A stretch of DNA of 64,000 nt from NCBI RefSeq assembly GCF_003443615.1, contig NZ_CP031967.1, positions 4,216,001 through 4,280,000 on the forward strand. The letters run 5' to 3'. Source of the stretch: Alteromonas sp. BL110 (GTDB lineage Bacteria; Pseudomonadota; Gammaproteobacteria; Enterobacterales; Alteromonadaceae). Shown one piece after another: positions 33,687-43,641 of the stretch (the stretch's first letter is position 1; every line of letters starts with the position of its first letter). The translations under genes and the position numbers were made by a program. The notes beneath the pieces are model-generated. The model saw only the letters and a list, made by a program, of their open reading frames with translations, did not search any database and was not told the origin of the DNA.

Positions 33687-36389
33687 TTAATAATAGTCGT
33701 AAGAGAAGCGTAGTCCGATAGTACGTGGACGGTTTGTCACAACTTTAGGCGTGTACTGTTGCGTGTCGATGTTTAAAATCGCCGACTTATCGAAAACATT
33801 ATCGATGAATGCTTCAACTTTCCAGCTCTCGTATGACATGCCTACAGACACATTACCGATGACGTAGCTTTCCTGAATGTAGCGTCCGCCACGAATGACT
33901 TCGCCGTCAGCGCCTGGATATGTTGCACCATTAAATACCTCACCCTCGTCCTTAATTTTTAGACCAGAGCCCGTGCCGTAAATTAGGCGTGTGGCGTCTT
34001 CCATGGCATAGGCATTCATAACCATGCCTGCAAGGCGATCGCCGGTATAGGTAAGTGATGCGTTAACAAAACCTTCTTTACCACCTTCAAGCTCGAAGAA
34101 ATAGCGCGCGCTAATGTTACCCGAGAAGTCAGCTGAATATGGCAATTCACTACCTACACCTGCGGCAATACCTTCAAGTTCAGGGTTGATGCGTACAAGC
34201 TCAGTATCAAGCACGCTAAACGCCGCATTAATTATTAGGTTATCGGTAGCAAGCCATGAAATATCAGCATCAATACCTTTAACTTCTGCATCACCTACGT
34301 TGTCGGTAAATACTAAGAAACTAATGTTAGCCGGATCAAAACGAGAAGTTTGCAAGTCAGTGATTTCTGAGTAATAACCGGTTGCATTAACGCGAAGTAT
34401 ACCATCTAAGAAGTCACCTTTAAGACCAATCTCGTAGTTGTCTAAGGTATCTGTTGTTGAATAAACCGGTACACGGAAGTCAGCAAACGCTCCCGTGCTA
34501 TTTGCCGCAGCATCACCGCCTAAACGGTTAGTTACCGGTGGGCGGAAACCTTCTGAATAGTTCGCGAATAACAATACGTTTTCGTTTACTTTCCAGTCTA
34601 GGCCGAATTTGAAGATAGTGTCATCTACCGTTAGTACGCCGTCATCACCCAATAGACTAATATCAAGTGAACCGTCTTGGATAGCATCTACTACGCCCTG
34701 GCCGTCAAGACCTAATCCATCGTAAACTGCTGGGTCTAATACACCCTGACCATAGGCCTCTAAACGACTTGTTACGTCGCGGGTTGAAGTAGCGCCCCGG
34801 TATATGTCATCAATTTGATACCAGCGGGCGCCAAAGGTAGCGGTTACCGAGTCAGTAATTTCATAACCTAGCTGCCCAAATACTGCAATTTGCTCGATAG
34901 TATGCGTTACATCGTTAACAAAGCTAATTTCAGGTGAGAAAGGGCCACCATCACTGTTAATACCTTTATCACCTTGAAGCGTTTTTGCAAGGTCAGTGAA
35001 TATCTCAGTACTTGCAATTTTAAACTGCCCTACCGAAGCCACTTCTTGCTCGTCATAAAACACACCAGCAGTTAGCTGCCATGGTGTGTCCATCGTTGTG
35101 CTAAAGCGTAGTTCGTGCGTTAAACGCGTGCTTGTAGTGTCTTCTTTGTAATACTTAGTTGGGTCAAGACAACGGGCATCGTCAGGGTTATCCGGCGTTT
35201 CATAGTGTGTACACACGTAATATGCCGAGAACAAACCACCGTTTGTATAGCCTGTGTAGTCGGTTAGCGTATCTATCTCACGATCTAAGTAACCACCGGT
35301 ATATACCACATCAAGCTTTTCAAGACGGCCATTTAAGGTCCATGTAGTTAAGCCAAACTCATCAGAGTTTTCATCGCTTTGGAAGCGAATCGCCGAGCTC
35401 TCTCCCTCAACCGTTGGGTCGTAAGCAAATACACCTTCGGTGTCTAGGGTTTGCTCTGTATGCTGTACCACTACATCCCAATTGTCATTAATAATGTATG
35501 ACAAGCCAAAACGGGCACCAGAGTAAACCGCATCGTTGAAGTTATCTTCAACGTGTTCGCTGTTTCTTGGCGATACTACCGCCGCTTCACTGCGATCAAA
35601 GCCGTTAATGCCACGGCGTGCATCCATATCAGCGGGGTTAATGCCTTTGGCTTGAAGTGCACCGCCGGATATACGGTCGATAACCACTGCACTGCCAATA
35701 TAACCGCCGTTATTCGGGTCGTTTTCAATATTGTCTATCCAACCGCCTTGGCTATCGTTGTACGCCGCTACGCGTAAGGCTAAATTGTCGGTTGGCGTAA
35801 CGTTAAAGTAGGCTTCTACCGTGTTACTCATATCACCGCCTTTGGTGGTAGAGATACTGGTATCAAAGCCTGCAGCAAAACCCGAGTGATCAGGCTTGTT
35901 TGTAATTAGTCGAACGGTACCTGCCTGGGAACTTGCACCGAATAGCGTACCTTGTGGCCCAGGAAGTACTTCTACACGCTCAACATCGGTAGCGAAAATA
36001 TCCAAGTTTCTTCCAGCCATTGAAACTGGCATTTCATCTAGATAGAAGGCAACAGAAGGCTGAAGTGCCTGAACCGAAGAAAGAGTGATGCTTGATTGCG
36101 TGGTAGCAGCACCGCGAATATAAATTTCATTTTGTCCAGGACCCGTGCCCTGGAAAACTACGTTAGGTAAGAATTCTACGTAGTCTTGAAAGTTATCAAT
36201 ACCAAGGTTTTCTAACGCTTTGCCATCTAAAGCAGAGACGGCGACAGGTACATCTTGTATTGATTCACTTCTTTTGGTGGCGGTAACTTCAATGGTTTCG
36301 AGTTTAGCAGGCGCGTCTGATTCTTGCGCAGCCAAAGAGGTAGATGCCAATGCAGCGATGATGGCACAGCTAAGCTGAGTTTTTCGCAT
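33687..36389 (-). CDS. TonB-dependent outer-membrane receptor
   Basis: The 900-residue receptor has signal peptide MRKTQLSCAIIAALASTSLAAQ. The TonB box is ETIEVTATKR, followed by the plug domain (SIQDVPVAVSALDGKALENLG, IYIRGAATTQ, VERVEVLPGPQGTLFGASSQAGTVRLITNKP). The barrel ends NRPRTIGLRFSYDYY with a terminal aromatic. It matches the broad receptor group with ATKR...PVAVS plugs, typical of carbohydrate or other non-siderophore substrates in Alteromonadales. The ligand is unknown. The divergent BCCT transporter may belong to the same uptake function. No Fur-like box is seen upstream. Confidence 0.9.
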   Translation of the reverse strand: MRKTQLSCAIIAALASTSLAAQESDAPAKLETIEVTATKRSESIQDVPVAVSALDGKALENLGIDNFQDYVEFLPNVVFQGTGPGQNEIYIRGAATTQSSITLSSVQALQPSVAFYLDEMPVSMAGRNLDIFATDVERVEVLPGPQGTLFGASSQAGTVRLITNKPDHSGFAAGFDTSISTTKGGDMSNTVEAYFNVTPTDNLALRVAAYNDSQGGWIDNIENDPNNGGYIGSAVVIDRISGGALQAKGINPADMDARRGINGFDRSEAAVVSPRNSEHVEDNFNDAVYSGARFGLSYIINDNWDVVVQHTEQTLDTEGVFAYDPTVEGESSAIRFQSDENSDEFGLTTWTLNGRLEKLDVVYTGGYLDREIDTLTDYTGYTNGGLFSAYYVCTHYETPDNPDDARCLDPTKYYKEDTTSTRLTHELRFSTTMDTPWQLTAGVFYDEQEVASVGQFKIASTEIFTDLAKTLQGDKGINSDGGPFSPEISFVNDVTHTIEQIAVFGQLGYEITDSVTATFGARWYQIDDIYRGATSTRDVTSRLEAYGQGVLDPAVYDGLGLDGQGVVDAIQDGSLDISLLGDDGVLTVDDTIFKFGLDWKVNENVLLFANYSEGFRPPVTNRLGGDAAANSTGAFADFRVPVYSTTDTLDNYEIGLKGDFLDGILRVNATGYYSEITDLQTSRFDPANISFLVFTDNVGDAEVKGIDADISWLATDNLIINAAFSVLDTELVRINPELEGIAAGVGSELPYSADFSGNISARYFFELEGGKEGFVNASLTYTGDRLAGMVMNAYAMEDATRLIYGTGSGLKIKDEGEVFNGATYPGADGEVIRGGRYIQESYVIGNVSVGMSYESWKVEAFIDNVFDKSAILNIDTQQYTPKVVTNRPRTIGLRFSYDYY

Positions 36390-36711
36390 TTGTGTGTGTT
36401 TCCTTCAATTGGTTTTTATTCTTCGGACTGTGTTTACTTTCTACACATATCAAAAAGATCATATATTACAATACAACAACTATAATTAATTACTACACTA
36501 ACGATTGATATTTAATCAAAACGTAGTAAATAATAGCAGAAAGTCTAATATTGGAAGGTTATTTAGAAGCCCCCGAGCGCGAAGCACAGAGTGAAATTTT
36601 AAAATACATATAAATCGAATTATTTCATCTGATATTTATTAAAAGTGCTCCATGCTGTATATTTCGCCGTAATAACCTAAGTTGAAATAAAAGGTGAAAG
36701 GAAATTACTGC
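36390..36711. other. Intergenic region between the TonB receptor and BCCT genes
   Basis: These 322 very AT-rich bases contain the divergent promoters and no gene. Confidence 0.35.
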
Positions 36712-38682
36712 GTGATTGAGAACGAAAAGAAATCTCCACTCAATAAGCCGGTGTTTATAACGTCTTCTGCGTTAATCATCTGCTTACTAATCTTCGCTGC
36801 GGGCACGCCCGAACTCGCAGACTCTGTCTTCCAAAAATTGCAAAGTGTCATTGTTTCTAACGGAAGTTGGTTTTACGTTCTAACCGTTACTATCATTGTT
36901 CTAGCAGTGGTGTATTTGGGCATGTCTCGCTATGGCGAAATTAAGCTAGGCCCTGACCACGCCACACCAGAGTTTAGTTTCGGTACATGGCTTAGTATGC
37001 TGTTTGCTGCAGGTATGGGCATTGGGTTAATGTTTTTCGGTGTAGCTGAACCATTAATGCACTTTATGTCTCCACCCACGGCTCAGGCAGAAAGCATAGA
37101 CGCCGTGCGCGAAGCGATGAAAACGACCTTCTTCCACTGGGGGATCCACGCGTGGGCTATTTACGCGGTGGTAGCACTCATACTCGGTTATTTTGCCTAC
37201 CGTCAAAACTTACCACTAACCCTTCGCTCTGCACTTTACCCACTTATCGGGGACCGGATTTACGGCTGGCCTGGTCACGTGGTCGATATATTTGCAGTTA
37301 CCTCAACGGTATTTGGTATTTCAACCTCGCTAGGGTTTGGCGCATCGCAAGTTAATGCGGGCTTTAACTACCTGTTCGGTTTGCCCTCAAACACAGGTGT
37401 TCAAATTGCTATTATGGCAGGCGTAGTTGGCCTAGCAGTTATTTCGGTAACCACTGGTTTGGACAAGGGTATTCGCCGCCTTTCAGAAACTAACATGGTT
37501 CTGGCTATTATCTTGCTGCTAATTGTATTGTCGTTAGGTCCAACGGTATTTTTGCTACAGGCCTTCATGCAAAACACTGGCGCATACCTGTCTGACATAG
37601 TACGAAACACCTTTAATTTGTACACCTATGAAAAAACCGATTGGATTGGCGGCTGGACTATCTTTTATTGGGGTTGGTGGTTAGCGTGGGCACCGTTCGT
37701 TGGCTTGTTTATAGCGCGTATTTCGTTCGGCAGAACTATTCGCGAATTCGTTATGGGTGTTCTACTTATACCATCTGCTTTCACCCTATTTTGGATGACG
37801 GTATTTGGTAACGGCGCCATTGATCAAGTCTTGGTGCAAGGAAAAGACGTACTGGCACAGATGGTGAACGACGACACTTCCGTTGCTTTGTTTGTGTTCT
37901 TGGAGCAGTTTCCATTTGCTTCAGTTCTTAGTTTTATTGCCGTACTTATGGTAATCATATTCTTTGTAACCTCGTGTGATTCAGGCGCAATGGTAGTCGA
38001 CATGCTTTGTTCCCATGGTGAAAACGATACACCGTTGTGGCAACGAGTATACTGGGCTGTTGGTGTAGGTATTGTCAGTTCAATACTTCTCTATGCTGGC
38101 GGACTTGGTGCACTTCAAACAATGACCATTGCAGCGGCTCTGCCTTTTGCTATTGTGCTGCTTATTGCTATTTCCGGTTTGCTAAAAGCGCTCAGGATAG
38201 AATCTTACAAACGTGAGAGTCTGCAGGTAATGGCAGGTACGCCTTTGCATAACGATTCAGATAAAAACTGGAAAGACCGATTGGAAAACATCGTTACCTT
38301 CCCTGATGAAAACGCTGTTCGCCGATATGTAAATAAGGTGGTTATGCCTGCACTAACAGAAGTTGGTGAAGAATTTAAGTCTCAGCAATTCGATATAAAT
38401 ATTGAAGATACGGACGAAGCGCTTATTTTGACTGTTGATATGGGTAATGACCCCGAATTTATCTACGCGGTATACCTAGTGCCGACAGAACAGCCGGAAT
38501 TTGGACCTAGTGACACTTCAATACTGGACGAAAACAAAAAGGCAACGTACTATCGCGCCGAGGTTCACCTGAGTGAAGGTGGTCAGAACTATGACATTAT
38601 GGGTTGGTCGAAAATTTCCGTTATTAATGACGTAATCGACCATTATCATAAACACCAACATTTTATTCATTTGCTTAAGTAA
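36712..38682 (+). CDS. BCCT family transporter (betaine/choline/carnitine type)
   Basis: The 656-residue protein has about 12 membrane helices and then a cytoplasmic tail of about 130 residues (from about 515). The family block is FYWGWWLAWAPFVGLFIARIS, with GYFAYRQNLPLTLRSALYPLIG and GISTSLGFGASQVNAG upstream. The tail (NKVVMPALTEVGEEFKSQQF...) may be regulatory, as in osmosensing BCCT members. I chose GTG 36712 because AAAGGA lies nine bases before it; GTG 36694 is also in frame. A MarR gene follows 30 bases later in the same direction, a likely regulator. Confidence 0.88.
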   Translation: MIENEKKSPLNKPVFITSSALIICLLIFAAGTPELADSVFQKLQSVIVSNGSWFYVLTVTIIVLAVVYLGMSRYGEIKLGPDHATPEFSFGTWLSMLFAAGMGIGLMFFGVAEPLMHFMSPPTAQAESIDAVREAMKTTFFHWGIHAWAIYAVVALILGYFAYRQNLPLTLRSALYPLIGDRIYGWPGHVVDIFAVTSTVFGISTSLGFGASQVNAGFNYLFGLPSNTGVQIAIMAGVVGLAVISVTTGLDKGIRRLSETNMVLAIILLLIVLSLGPTVFLLQAFMQNTGAYLSDIVRNTFNLYTYEKTDWIGGWTIFYWGWWLAWAPFVGLFIARISFGRTIREFVMGVLLIPSAFTLFWMTVFGNGAIDQVLVQGKDVLAQMVNDDTSVALFVFLEQFPFASVLSFIAVLMVIIFFVTSCDSGAMVVDMLCSHGENDTPLWQRVYWAVGVGIVSSILLYAGGLGALQTMTIAAALPFAIVLLIAISGLLKALRIESYKRESLQVMAGTPLHNDSDKNWKDRLENIVTFPDENAVRRYVNKVVMPALTEVGEEFKSQQFDINIEDTDEALILTVDMGNDPEFIYAVYLVPTEQPEFGPSDTSILDENKKATYYRAEVHLSEGGQNYDIMGWSKISVINDVIDHYHKHQHFIHLLK

Positions 38683-38712
38683 CCACACGGTTACGCATTT
38701 GTTGGAAGTAAT

Positions 38713-39189
38713 ATGCGAAAAGAAGAAGAACTATTAGTGGCACTACGGCGCGTTATTCGCGCTGTAGACCTACGCAGCAAGCAGCTAAGTAAACACGTGG
38801 GTTTGACGGGCCCACAACTGTTAGTAATGCAAAATATTGAAGAGCGCCCCGGTATTATGGTGCGCGAAATTGCAGAGAATATTAACTTAAGCCCTGCAAC
38901 CATCACTAATATTTTAGACAGACTAGAGTCTAGAGACTTAGCTACGCGCATTAGAAGTACGCAAGACAAGCGAAAAGTGGGCGTATTCTTAACCGAGCGC
39001 GGAAAAGAAGCAGTGGTAGACGCCCCGCGCCCGCTTCAGGAACACTTTGTTGAGCGTTTTTCTCAGCTAAAAGAATGGGAGCAAAGCCAAATGGTAGCTA
39101 CCGTTCAGCGTATTGCTAGCATGATGGATGCTGAAGATATTGATGCCTCACCTTTCTTGGAGCTAGGCAGCATTTCAGAAAAAAGCTAA
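38713..39189 (+). CDS. MarR family transcriptional regulator
   Basis: The 158 residues contain a winged helix: LTGPQLLVMQNIEERPGIMVREIAENINLSPATITNILDRLESRDLATRIRSTQDKRKVGVFLTERGKEAV. The N- and C-terminal helices form the dimer domain. The DKRKVGVFLTE wing is typical of MarR. It lies 30 bases after the BCCT gene and is probably in the same transcript, so it may sense the transported compound or something derived from it; this is inference. It has no downstream partner. Confidence 0.9.
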   Translation: MRKEEELLVALRRVIRAVDLRSKQLSKHVGLTGPQLLVMQNIEERPGIMVREIAENINLSPATITNILDRLESRDLATRIRSTQDKRKVGVFLTERGKEAVVDAPRPLQEHFVERFSQLKEWEQSQMVATVQRIASMMDAEDIDASPFLELGSISEKS

Positions 39190-39208
39190 TAGCTTCTATC
39201 TTTTCTAA

Positions 39209-39239
39209 AAAAATGGCCTTCAATATGAAGGCCATTTTT
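39209..39239 (+). terminator. Terminator after the MarR gene
   Basis: AAAAATGGCCTTC at 39209-39221 pairs with GAAGGCCATTTTT at 39227-39239. It also stands before rnfH on the other strand, whose stop is at 39275, and may work both ways. Confidence 0.85.
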
Positions 39240-39274
39240 GTATCTGTAATAGACGTATAGTTCACGATACGAAA

Positions 39275-39622
39275 CTAGGACTTCGCTTTCAGCGGGTTTA
39301 CTTTTCCACCGGTAATTTTATCTGCCCTACCTTCCTCTTTGGCCTTTTCAGCGCGACGTTTTCGAATCTCTTTAGGGTCAGCAATCAGCGGGCGATAAAT
39401 TTCGATTCGGTCACCATCTTGAAGCGTATCTCGCAATTTAACAACGCGACTCCAAATACCTACTTTTGTGGCTTTTAAGTCGATTTCCGGAAACTGCTCC
39501 AGCACATTAGATGCATTAATCGCCTCTTCTACCGTCGCATTTTCACGAATAGCAACATCAATGATGGTTTGCTTGGTGGGCAACGCGTAGGCAACCTCAA
39601 TATTGATGAGCTTATTACTCAT
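39275..39622 (-). CDS. rnfH: RnfH family ubiquitin-like protein (UPF0125)
   Basis: The 115 residues begin [25 protein letters not shown] and contain [58 protein letters not shown], the RnfH/RatB hallmark with beta-grasp fold. The C-terminal 30 residues are basic and disordered. The gene is coupled to ratA by a four-base ATGA overlap, the standard ratA-ratB layout. The role is unsettled: it is paired with an antagonist of ribosome association but has no proven function. Confidence 0.93.
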   Translation of the reverse strand: MSNKLINIEVAYALPTKQTIIDVAIRENATVEEAINASNVLEQFPEIDLKATKVGIWSRVVKLRDTLQDGDRIEIYRPLIADPKEIRKRRAEKAKEEGRADKITGGKVNPLKAKS

Positions 39623-40050
39623 GCGTACACACTCCGCGCTCTGTCAGTGAAAGCTGTAACCATACTAGTAGCTAAACTGTTAAACACCTTTCCGAATGCC
39701 ATCTCTGCCAGCTTATTACTGAATTCAAATTCAAGGTTAAGCTCTATTTTGCACGCTTCTTCAGAGAGCGCTGAAAATGTCCAGCCGCCGGTTAACGAAC
39801 GAAACGGGCCATCTACTAGCTGCATTTGAATACTTTTACCTGGTTCTAGTACGTTGTGCGTTGTAAACCACTGTTTGATACCTGCTTTTGCCACTAGCAA
39901 AGACGCTTTCATGCTTTGCGCTGAGGTATCGAGGATTTTACTATCTGTACAACCTGGTAAAAACTCAGGGTAGGAAGCTACATCGTTGACTAAGTTAAAC
40001 ATGGCTTCTGCGCTATGAGCTACAAGCGCGCTTCTATGAATACTTGGCAT
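39619..40050 (-). CDS. ratA: Ribosome association toxin RatA (START/polyketide-cyclase-like)
   Basis: The 143 residues begin [40 protein letters not shown] and continue [22 protein letters not shown] and [35 protein letters not shown], the SRPBCC fold of RatA. RatA inhibits 70S assembly in E. coli; the coenzyme-Q-binding COQ10 homologue relationship is an alternative view. I chose ATG 40050 because the frame extending to 40248 would overlap smpB and lacks family similarity. It is divergent from smpB. Confidence 0.93.
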   Translation of the reverse strand: MPSIHRSALVAHSAEAMFNLVNDVASYPEFLPGCTDSKILDTSAQSMKASLLVAKAGIKQWFTTHNVLEPGKSIQMQLVDGPFRSLTGGWTFSALSEEACKIELNLEFEFSNKLAEMAFGKVFNSLATSMVTAFTDRARSVYA

Positions 40051-40195
40051 TGATCCCACTACAATTAAAACTCTTGGCAGCATTGTATCACAGAAAATTT
40101 GTATCTCTTGTATTCGGTTTTGAACCAAATGCCCCAATATAAGATAACAATGACAACTAAAGACATTCCTTTGAACAATCAGTATAATAGCCAGC

Positions 40196-40675
40196 ATGAA
40201 AAAGAATAAAGCCAACAAAAACACCTCGGGAAATATCGCGCAGAACAAAAAGGCGCGTCATGACTATTTCCTAGAAGACAAGTTCGAAGCCGGACTTGAG
40301 CTTCAAGGGTGGGAAATCAAAAGTATTCGTGCCGGTAAAGTAAACATTACCGACGCGTACATCATCATCCAAAATGCCGAAGCGTATCTGGTAGGCTGTA
40401 GAATTAGCCCGCTAAATCAAGCATCTACCCACGTGGTCGCTGCACCTGAGCGCGCACGCAAACTGTTGCTGAAAAAGCGTGAGATAGATCGCTTAATGGG
40501 CGCACGTGACCGCCAAGGCTACTCGATTGTTGCAACATCTATGTATTGGAAAAAGTGTTGGGTGAAACTAGAAATTCACCTAGCTAAAGGTAAGCACGCT
40601 CACGACAAGCGCGACACTTTGAAAGATAAAGACTGGCAACGCCAAAAAGAAAGAATGATGAAACACAGCGTTTAA
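40196..40675 (+). CDS. smpB: SsrA-binding protein SmpB
   Basis: Binds tmRNA and brings it to stalled ribosomes for trans-translation. The 159 residues have a basic N-terminal extension, [35 protein letters not shown], then [18 protein letters not shown], and the tail [24 protein letters not shown] that mimics the codon-anticodon end. The gene encoding its RNA partner is 1.7 kb away in this window. The terminator hairpin overlaps the stop codon. Confidence 0.96.
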   Translation: MKKNKANKNTSGNIAQNKKARHDYFLEDKFEAGLELQGWEIKSIRAGKVNITDAYIIIQNAEAYLVGCRISPLNQASTHVVAAPERARKLLLKKREIDRLMGARDRQGYSIVATSMYWKKCWVKLEIHLAKGKHAHDKRDTLKDKDWQRQKERMMKHSV

Positions 40676-40687
40676 CGCTGTGTTTTT
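40661..40687 (+). terminator. Terminator overlapping the smpB stop codon
   Basis: AAACACAGCG at 40661-40670 pairs with CGCTGTGTTT at 40676-40685; the loop TTTAA contains the stop TAA (40673-40675). A T run follows. Confidence 0.8.
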
Positions 40688-40778
40688 ATTTGTGCTTTTG
40701 TTGAAGAAACATAACGTAGCAGGCTACCTGTAGGTAAAGCAGCCTTGCTTTAATGGCCTCATCTTAACCTTGTCGGCG

Positions 40779-42002
40779 TTAGTTAACATCTCGTTTTGTC
40801 ATCTTCTTGCGATGCAGCATGTCAAGAATAAGGCTCCACAGTGGAGACGGATTTCTTAACGTGGTTAGGTTATTTCCCAACCGTCTGAGCTGGCGTCGCA
40901 CCATCGCCATATTCGCAAGACTTGCCAACGATTTATCTTTCCAAGCACAGTGTGGAATAATGCCTGAGTAAGACCATTCTTGCTGCCACTTTTTAGCAAG
41001 GTCGGGCGTAATAGCTAAAGCACTGGCTAAGCCTACCATAGCGCACCCCTGCTCTATCACTTCTTCTGCCACTTCGGCCCTTTTAATACCGCCTGTGGTC
41101 ATAAGTGGGATATGGGTTTTACTCACTAAAGCCTGTGCGAATTCTAGAAAGTATGCCTCTCTGGCAAGGGTGGTATCGTCTCGTGTTTGGCCCTGCATGG
41201 CTGGCGCTTCATAACTACCGCCAGATAGTTCGACCACATCTACACCCAAGGCTTCTAAGCGGTTTACCACTTCACAAGCATCGTCAAAAGAAAACCCGTT
41301 CTTTTGAAAATCCGCAGAGTTAAGCTTAACCATAACAATGAAGTTTTTAGCGCAAACTGCTCTAACCTGGCTAACTATATTTATCAACAAACGTGCGCGG
41401 TTAATAATAGAACCGCCCCACTCGTCTTGACGCTGATTAGTTAATGGAGATAAAAACTGTGTAAGCAGATAACCGTGAGCAGCGTGTATCTCTACGCCAT
41501 CAAATCCAGCATTTTCAGCTTGCTTCGCCGTTTCGACAAAGCGCTTGCATACATCATGGATGTCTTGACAGGTCATTTCTCGTGGCTGAGCAAATAGCTT
41601 AGAATGTTTGCCCATATCCAAGGGTACAGCAGAAGGCGCAATAGCTTTGCCTTTCATGGCTTTAAATACCTGTCGACCAGGATGATTAATTTGCATAATG
41701 GCTAATGCGCCATTCGACTTAATAATCTTCGCCCATTTTTGAAACGACGTAATATCGGTATTTTTTTCTAGTGCAACACCACCTGGCCCCGTCATAGCTG
41801 CTTTATCAACCATAACGTTACCCGTAATTACCATGCCTAAATTACCATGGGCCCAATATCGATAAAGTGAATATAAAGACTCACCGGGAATGTTTCCCAT
41901 GCTCGACATATTTTCTTCCATTGCAGCTTTAACAAGGCGGTTTCGCGCCGTTACGCCACAAGGCAGGGTATAAGGAGAATACAATATGGAATCTGAAGAC
42001 AT
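40779..42002 (-). CDS. NADH:flavin oxidoreductase/Old Yellow Enzyme family protein
   Basis: The 407-residue FMN TIM-barrel enzyme is of the OYE type. Segments are PCGVTARNRLVKAAMEENMSS, IMQINHPGRQVF, AENAGFDGVEIHAAHGYLLTQFLSPLTNQRQDEWGGSI (the conserved substrate-binding H-x-x-H block) and VELSGGSYEAP. The family reduces activated double bonds or related substrates with NAD(P)H. The substrate is not predictable. There is no fused iron-sulfur/second flavin domain, so it is the single-domain form. It is divergent from ssrA and convergent with smpB. Confidence 0.87.
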   Translation of the reverse strand: MSSDSILYSPYTLPCGVTARNRLVKAAMEENMSSMGNIPGESLYSLYRYWAHGNLGMVITGNVMVDKAAMTGPGGVALEKNTDITSFQKWAKIIKSNGALAIMQINHPGRQVFKAMKGKAIAPSAVPLDMGKHSKLFAQPREMTCQDIHDVCKRFVETAKQAENAGFDGVEIHAAHGYLLTQFLSPLTNQRQDEWGGSIINRARLLINIVSQVRAVCAKNFIVMVKLNSADFQKNGFSFDDACEVVNRLEALGVDVVELSGGSYEAPAMQGQTRDDTTLAREAYFLEFAQALVSKTHIPLMTTGGIKRAEVAEEVIEQGCAMVGLASALAITPDLAKKWQQEWSYSGIIPHCAWKDKSLASLANMAMVRRQLRRLGNNLTTLRNPSPLWSLILDMLHRKKMTKRDVN

Positions 42003-42410
42003 TTACACTACAAGCCTTTTAATTATGCTGACGTACTTTAATGGTTCTTGCCGCTAAATGCATCCTTACATAGGTACTTATTCCCTAAAAATTCGCTAAA
42101 AAATTATTAATCAGATGGCTCGCTTAATTAAAACAGAAAGCTATCATTAAGCTTTCTTATCCCTATATTAGTACAGGCCCTTGAAAAATAATGTTGCTAG
42201 CCACATATCAATGTCAAGTCGATAATAGGCTTGCTGTTATGAAGGTATCTTTGTTTTCTTAGCTTTGTTTTCTTAGCTCGCATAGTAAGCTTTTGAAAAC
42301 ATAAGTGTTATTTTTGGTTGTTTTATAGCCAAACCCTTAAAATTTAAAGCGTTTTCTAAAAGAAAGCATTTAATGACGTAACATTTGTGTTATTATTGAA
42401 AATCACACTC
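42003..42410. other. Intergenic region upstream of ssrA
   Basis: AT-rich, no gene. It contains a tandem duplication of CTTTGTTTTCTTAG (42249-42262 and 42263-42276). A TATTAT at 42391-42396 is placed suitably for a -10 box of the ssrA precursor, but the -35 match is poor. Confidence 0.45.
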
Positions 42411-42770
42411 GGGGCTGATTAGGATTCGACAGGATCTAGGAAGCCGGAGGTGCATGCAGAGGAGCGGTTGGCCTCTTAAAAAAGCCGCATTTAAATAGTC
42501 GCAAACGACGAAACTTACGCACTAGCCGCTTAATAACCGGTATAGGCCCTTCCACCCTAGTCTTTTCCTGCTAGCGGGGATTCGGAAGGTCATCCAAGTA
42601 GGATAGCGAGGGAACCTTGTCTAAGGGTGAACCGCGAAACAGTATTAGGCCAGCTGCAAGGAAATCCTGTTTGTCGGAGTTCCAAGCAGTTAAATAAATG
42701 ACAAACTAAGCATGTAGTACCAAAGGTAGACATTTTCTGGACGCGGGTTCAAATCCCGCCAGCTCCACCA
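42411..42770 (+). ncRNA. ssrA: Transfer-messenger RNA (tmRNA)
   Basis: One-piece tmRNA of 360 bases. The 5' end GGGGCTG at 42411 pairs with CAGCTCC before the encoded ACCA at 42770, and the 5' strand continues ATTAGGATTCGAC, the conserved D-loop-like segment. The T arm is GCGGGTTCAAATCCCGC. The tag frame reads A-N-D-E-T-Y-A-L-A-A then TAA (GCA 42501 to TAA 42533), one residue different from the E. coli tag ANDENYALAA. A terminator follows at 42783. No integrase or att duplication is seen downstream, although tmRNA genes are frequent island insertion sites. Confidence 0.97.
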
Positions 42771-42782
42771 ATTCAATAAATT

Positions 42783-42808
42783 AAGACGTCCTATGACGTC
42801 TTTTTTTA
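42783..42808 (+). terminator. Terminator after ssrA
   Basis: AAGACGTC at 42783-42790 pairs with GACGTCTT at 42795-42802, and the right arm runs into TTTTTTT. Confidence 0.85.
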
Positions 42809-43038
42809 TGTCTCAAACTCAGTAACTTCCTCTCAACCAGAGCCATAATGTGAAAGCATACTCTGAAATTAACACGCCCTCTGTCACCCTACTATCGACG
42901 CAACATTAATAATTTAAAAAAGTCGTTAGCGGCAGGTTAGATACACTAAACAGTACGCCACTGCTCACGCCCCCACCGACCACTAACACACGCCGATGTT
43001 TTACTTAGTAAAGTACCTTATGTGAAAGATACTAAGTG

Positions 43039-43641
43039 CTAGTCTGCTTTGCGGTTTAGGCTGATTAAACAGATAGCCAATAGTAACGTTGCAATCATAC
43101 CTGAAGCGCCAGCTACACCCGATGGTAGAAATCCATCACGACCAAATATAATTAATATGGCATTAGAAAGCATAGCTACTGAACCGGCTACAGCTGTTAA
43201 ACCTCCAATTGCTTTACCACCTTTTGCCACAAAAGATAGGCCGAAAACGACGGCTGCTAATCCTAATAGTAATTTAGCCGCGTAGTAAATCATGAAAGAC
43301 AAAGATACTACGCCGCCAATTAAAGGTTTAGCGCCTTCTACTGCACCAGCAACTTGACCGAAGGTTGAAAATAACGTTAGGCCAATACTTACCTGCACAA
43401 TATTTAGAACGGCGCTAAAAGTAATAGCCGACCAGCCTAGCTGGGCGTTTTTTGCCTGCACCATAGCGGTACTAGCAAAAGCAGCTAGCACAGTAAAAAT
43501 TACGGCTTCAGATCCCCAGGCATACTGCCTTGAAAAGCTAATTCCGCTGCTGTAAAGCGCTGTAAAGACAGCCTGTGTTACTGCTAGTAGTAATAATAAC
43601 GACGCTGTAATTTGAATGGTGCGCTTATGTGTAAATTCCAT
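43039..43641 (-). CDS. Polytopic membrane protein of unknown function
   Basis: The 200 residues form about six hydrophobic helices (about 10-28, 42-60, 70-88, 102-135, 140-165, 175-195), rich in Ala, Gly, Ser and Leu with few charges. I do not recognise the family. It is a single gene, divergent from the ABC operon at 43957, and could function independently of it. Confidence 0.7.
   Translation of the reverse strand: MEFTHKRTIQITASLLLLLAVTQAVFTALYSSGISFSRQYAWGSEAVIFTVLAAFASTAMVQAKNAQLGWSAITFSAVLNIVQVSIGLTLFSTFGQVAGAVEGAKPLIGGVVSLSFMIYYAAKLLLGLAAVVFGLSFVAKGGKAIGGLTAVAGSVAMLSNAILIIFGRDGFLPSGVAGASGMIATLLLAICLISLNRKAD

Noticed and set aside
42249..42276. Tandem CTTTGTTTTCTTAG pair as an integration att site
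   Set aside because: The two copies are directly adjacent with nothing between them and lie upstream of ssrA, so they are a simple local duplication.
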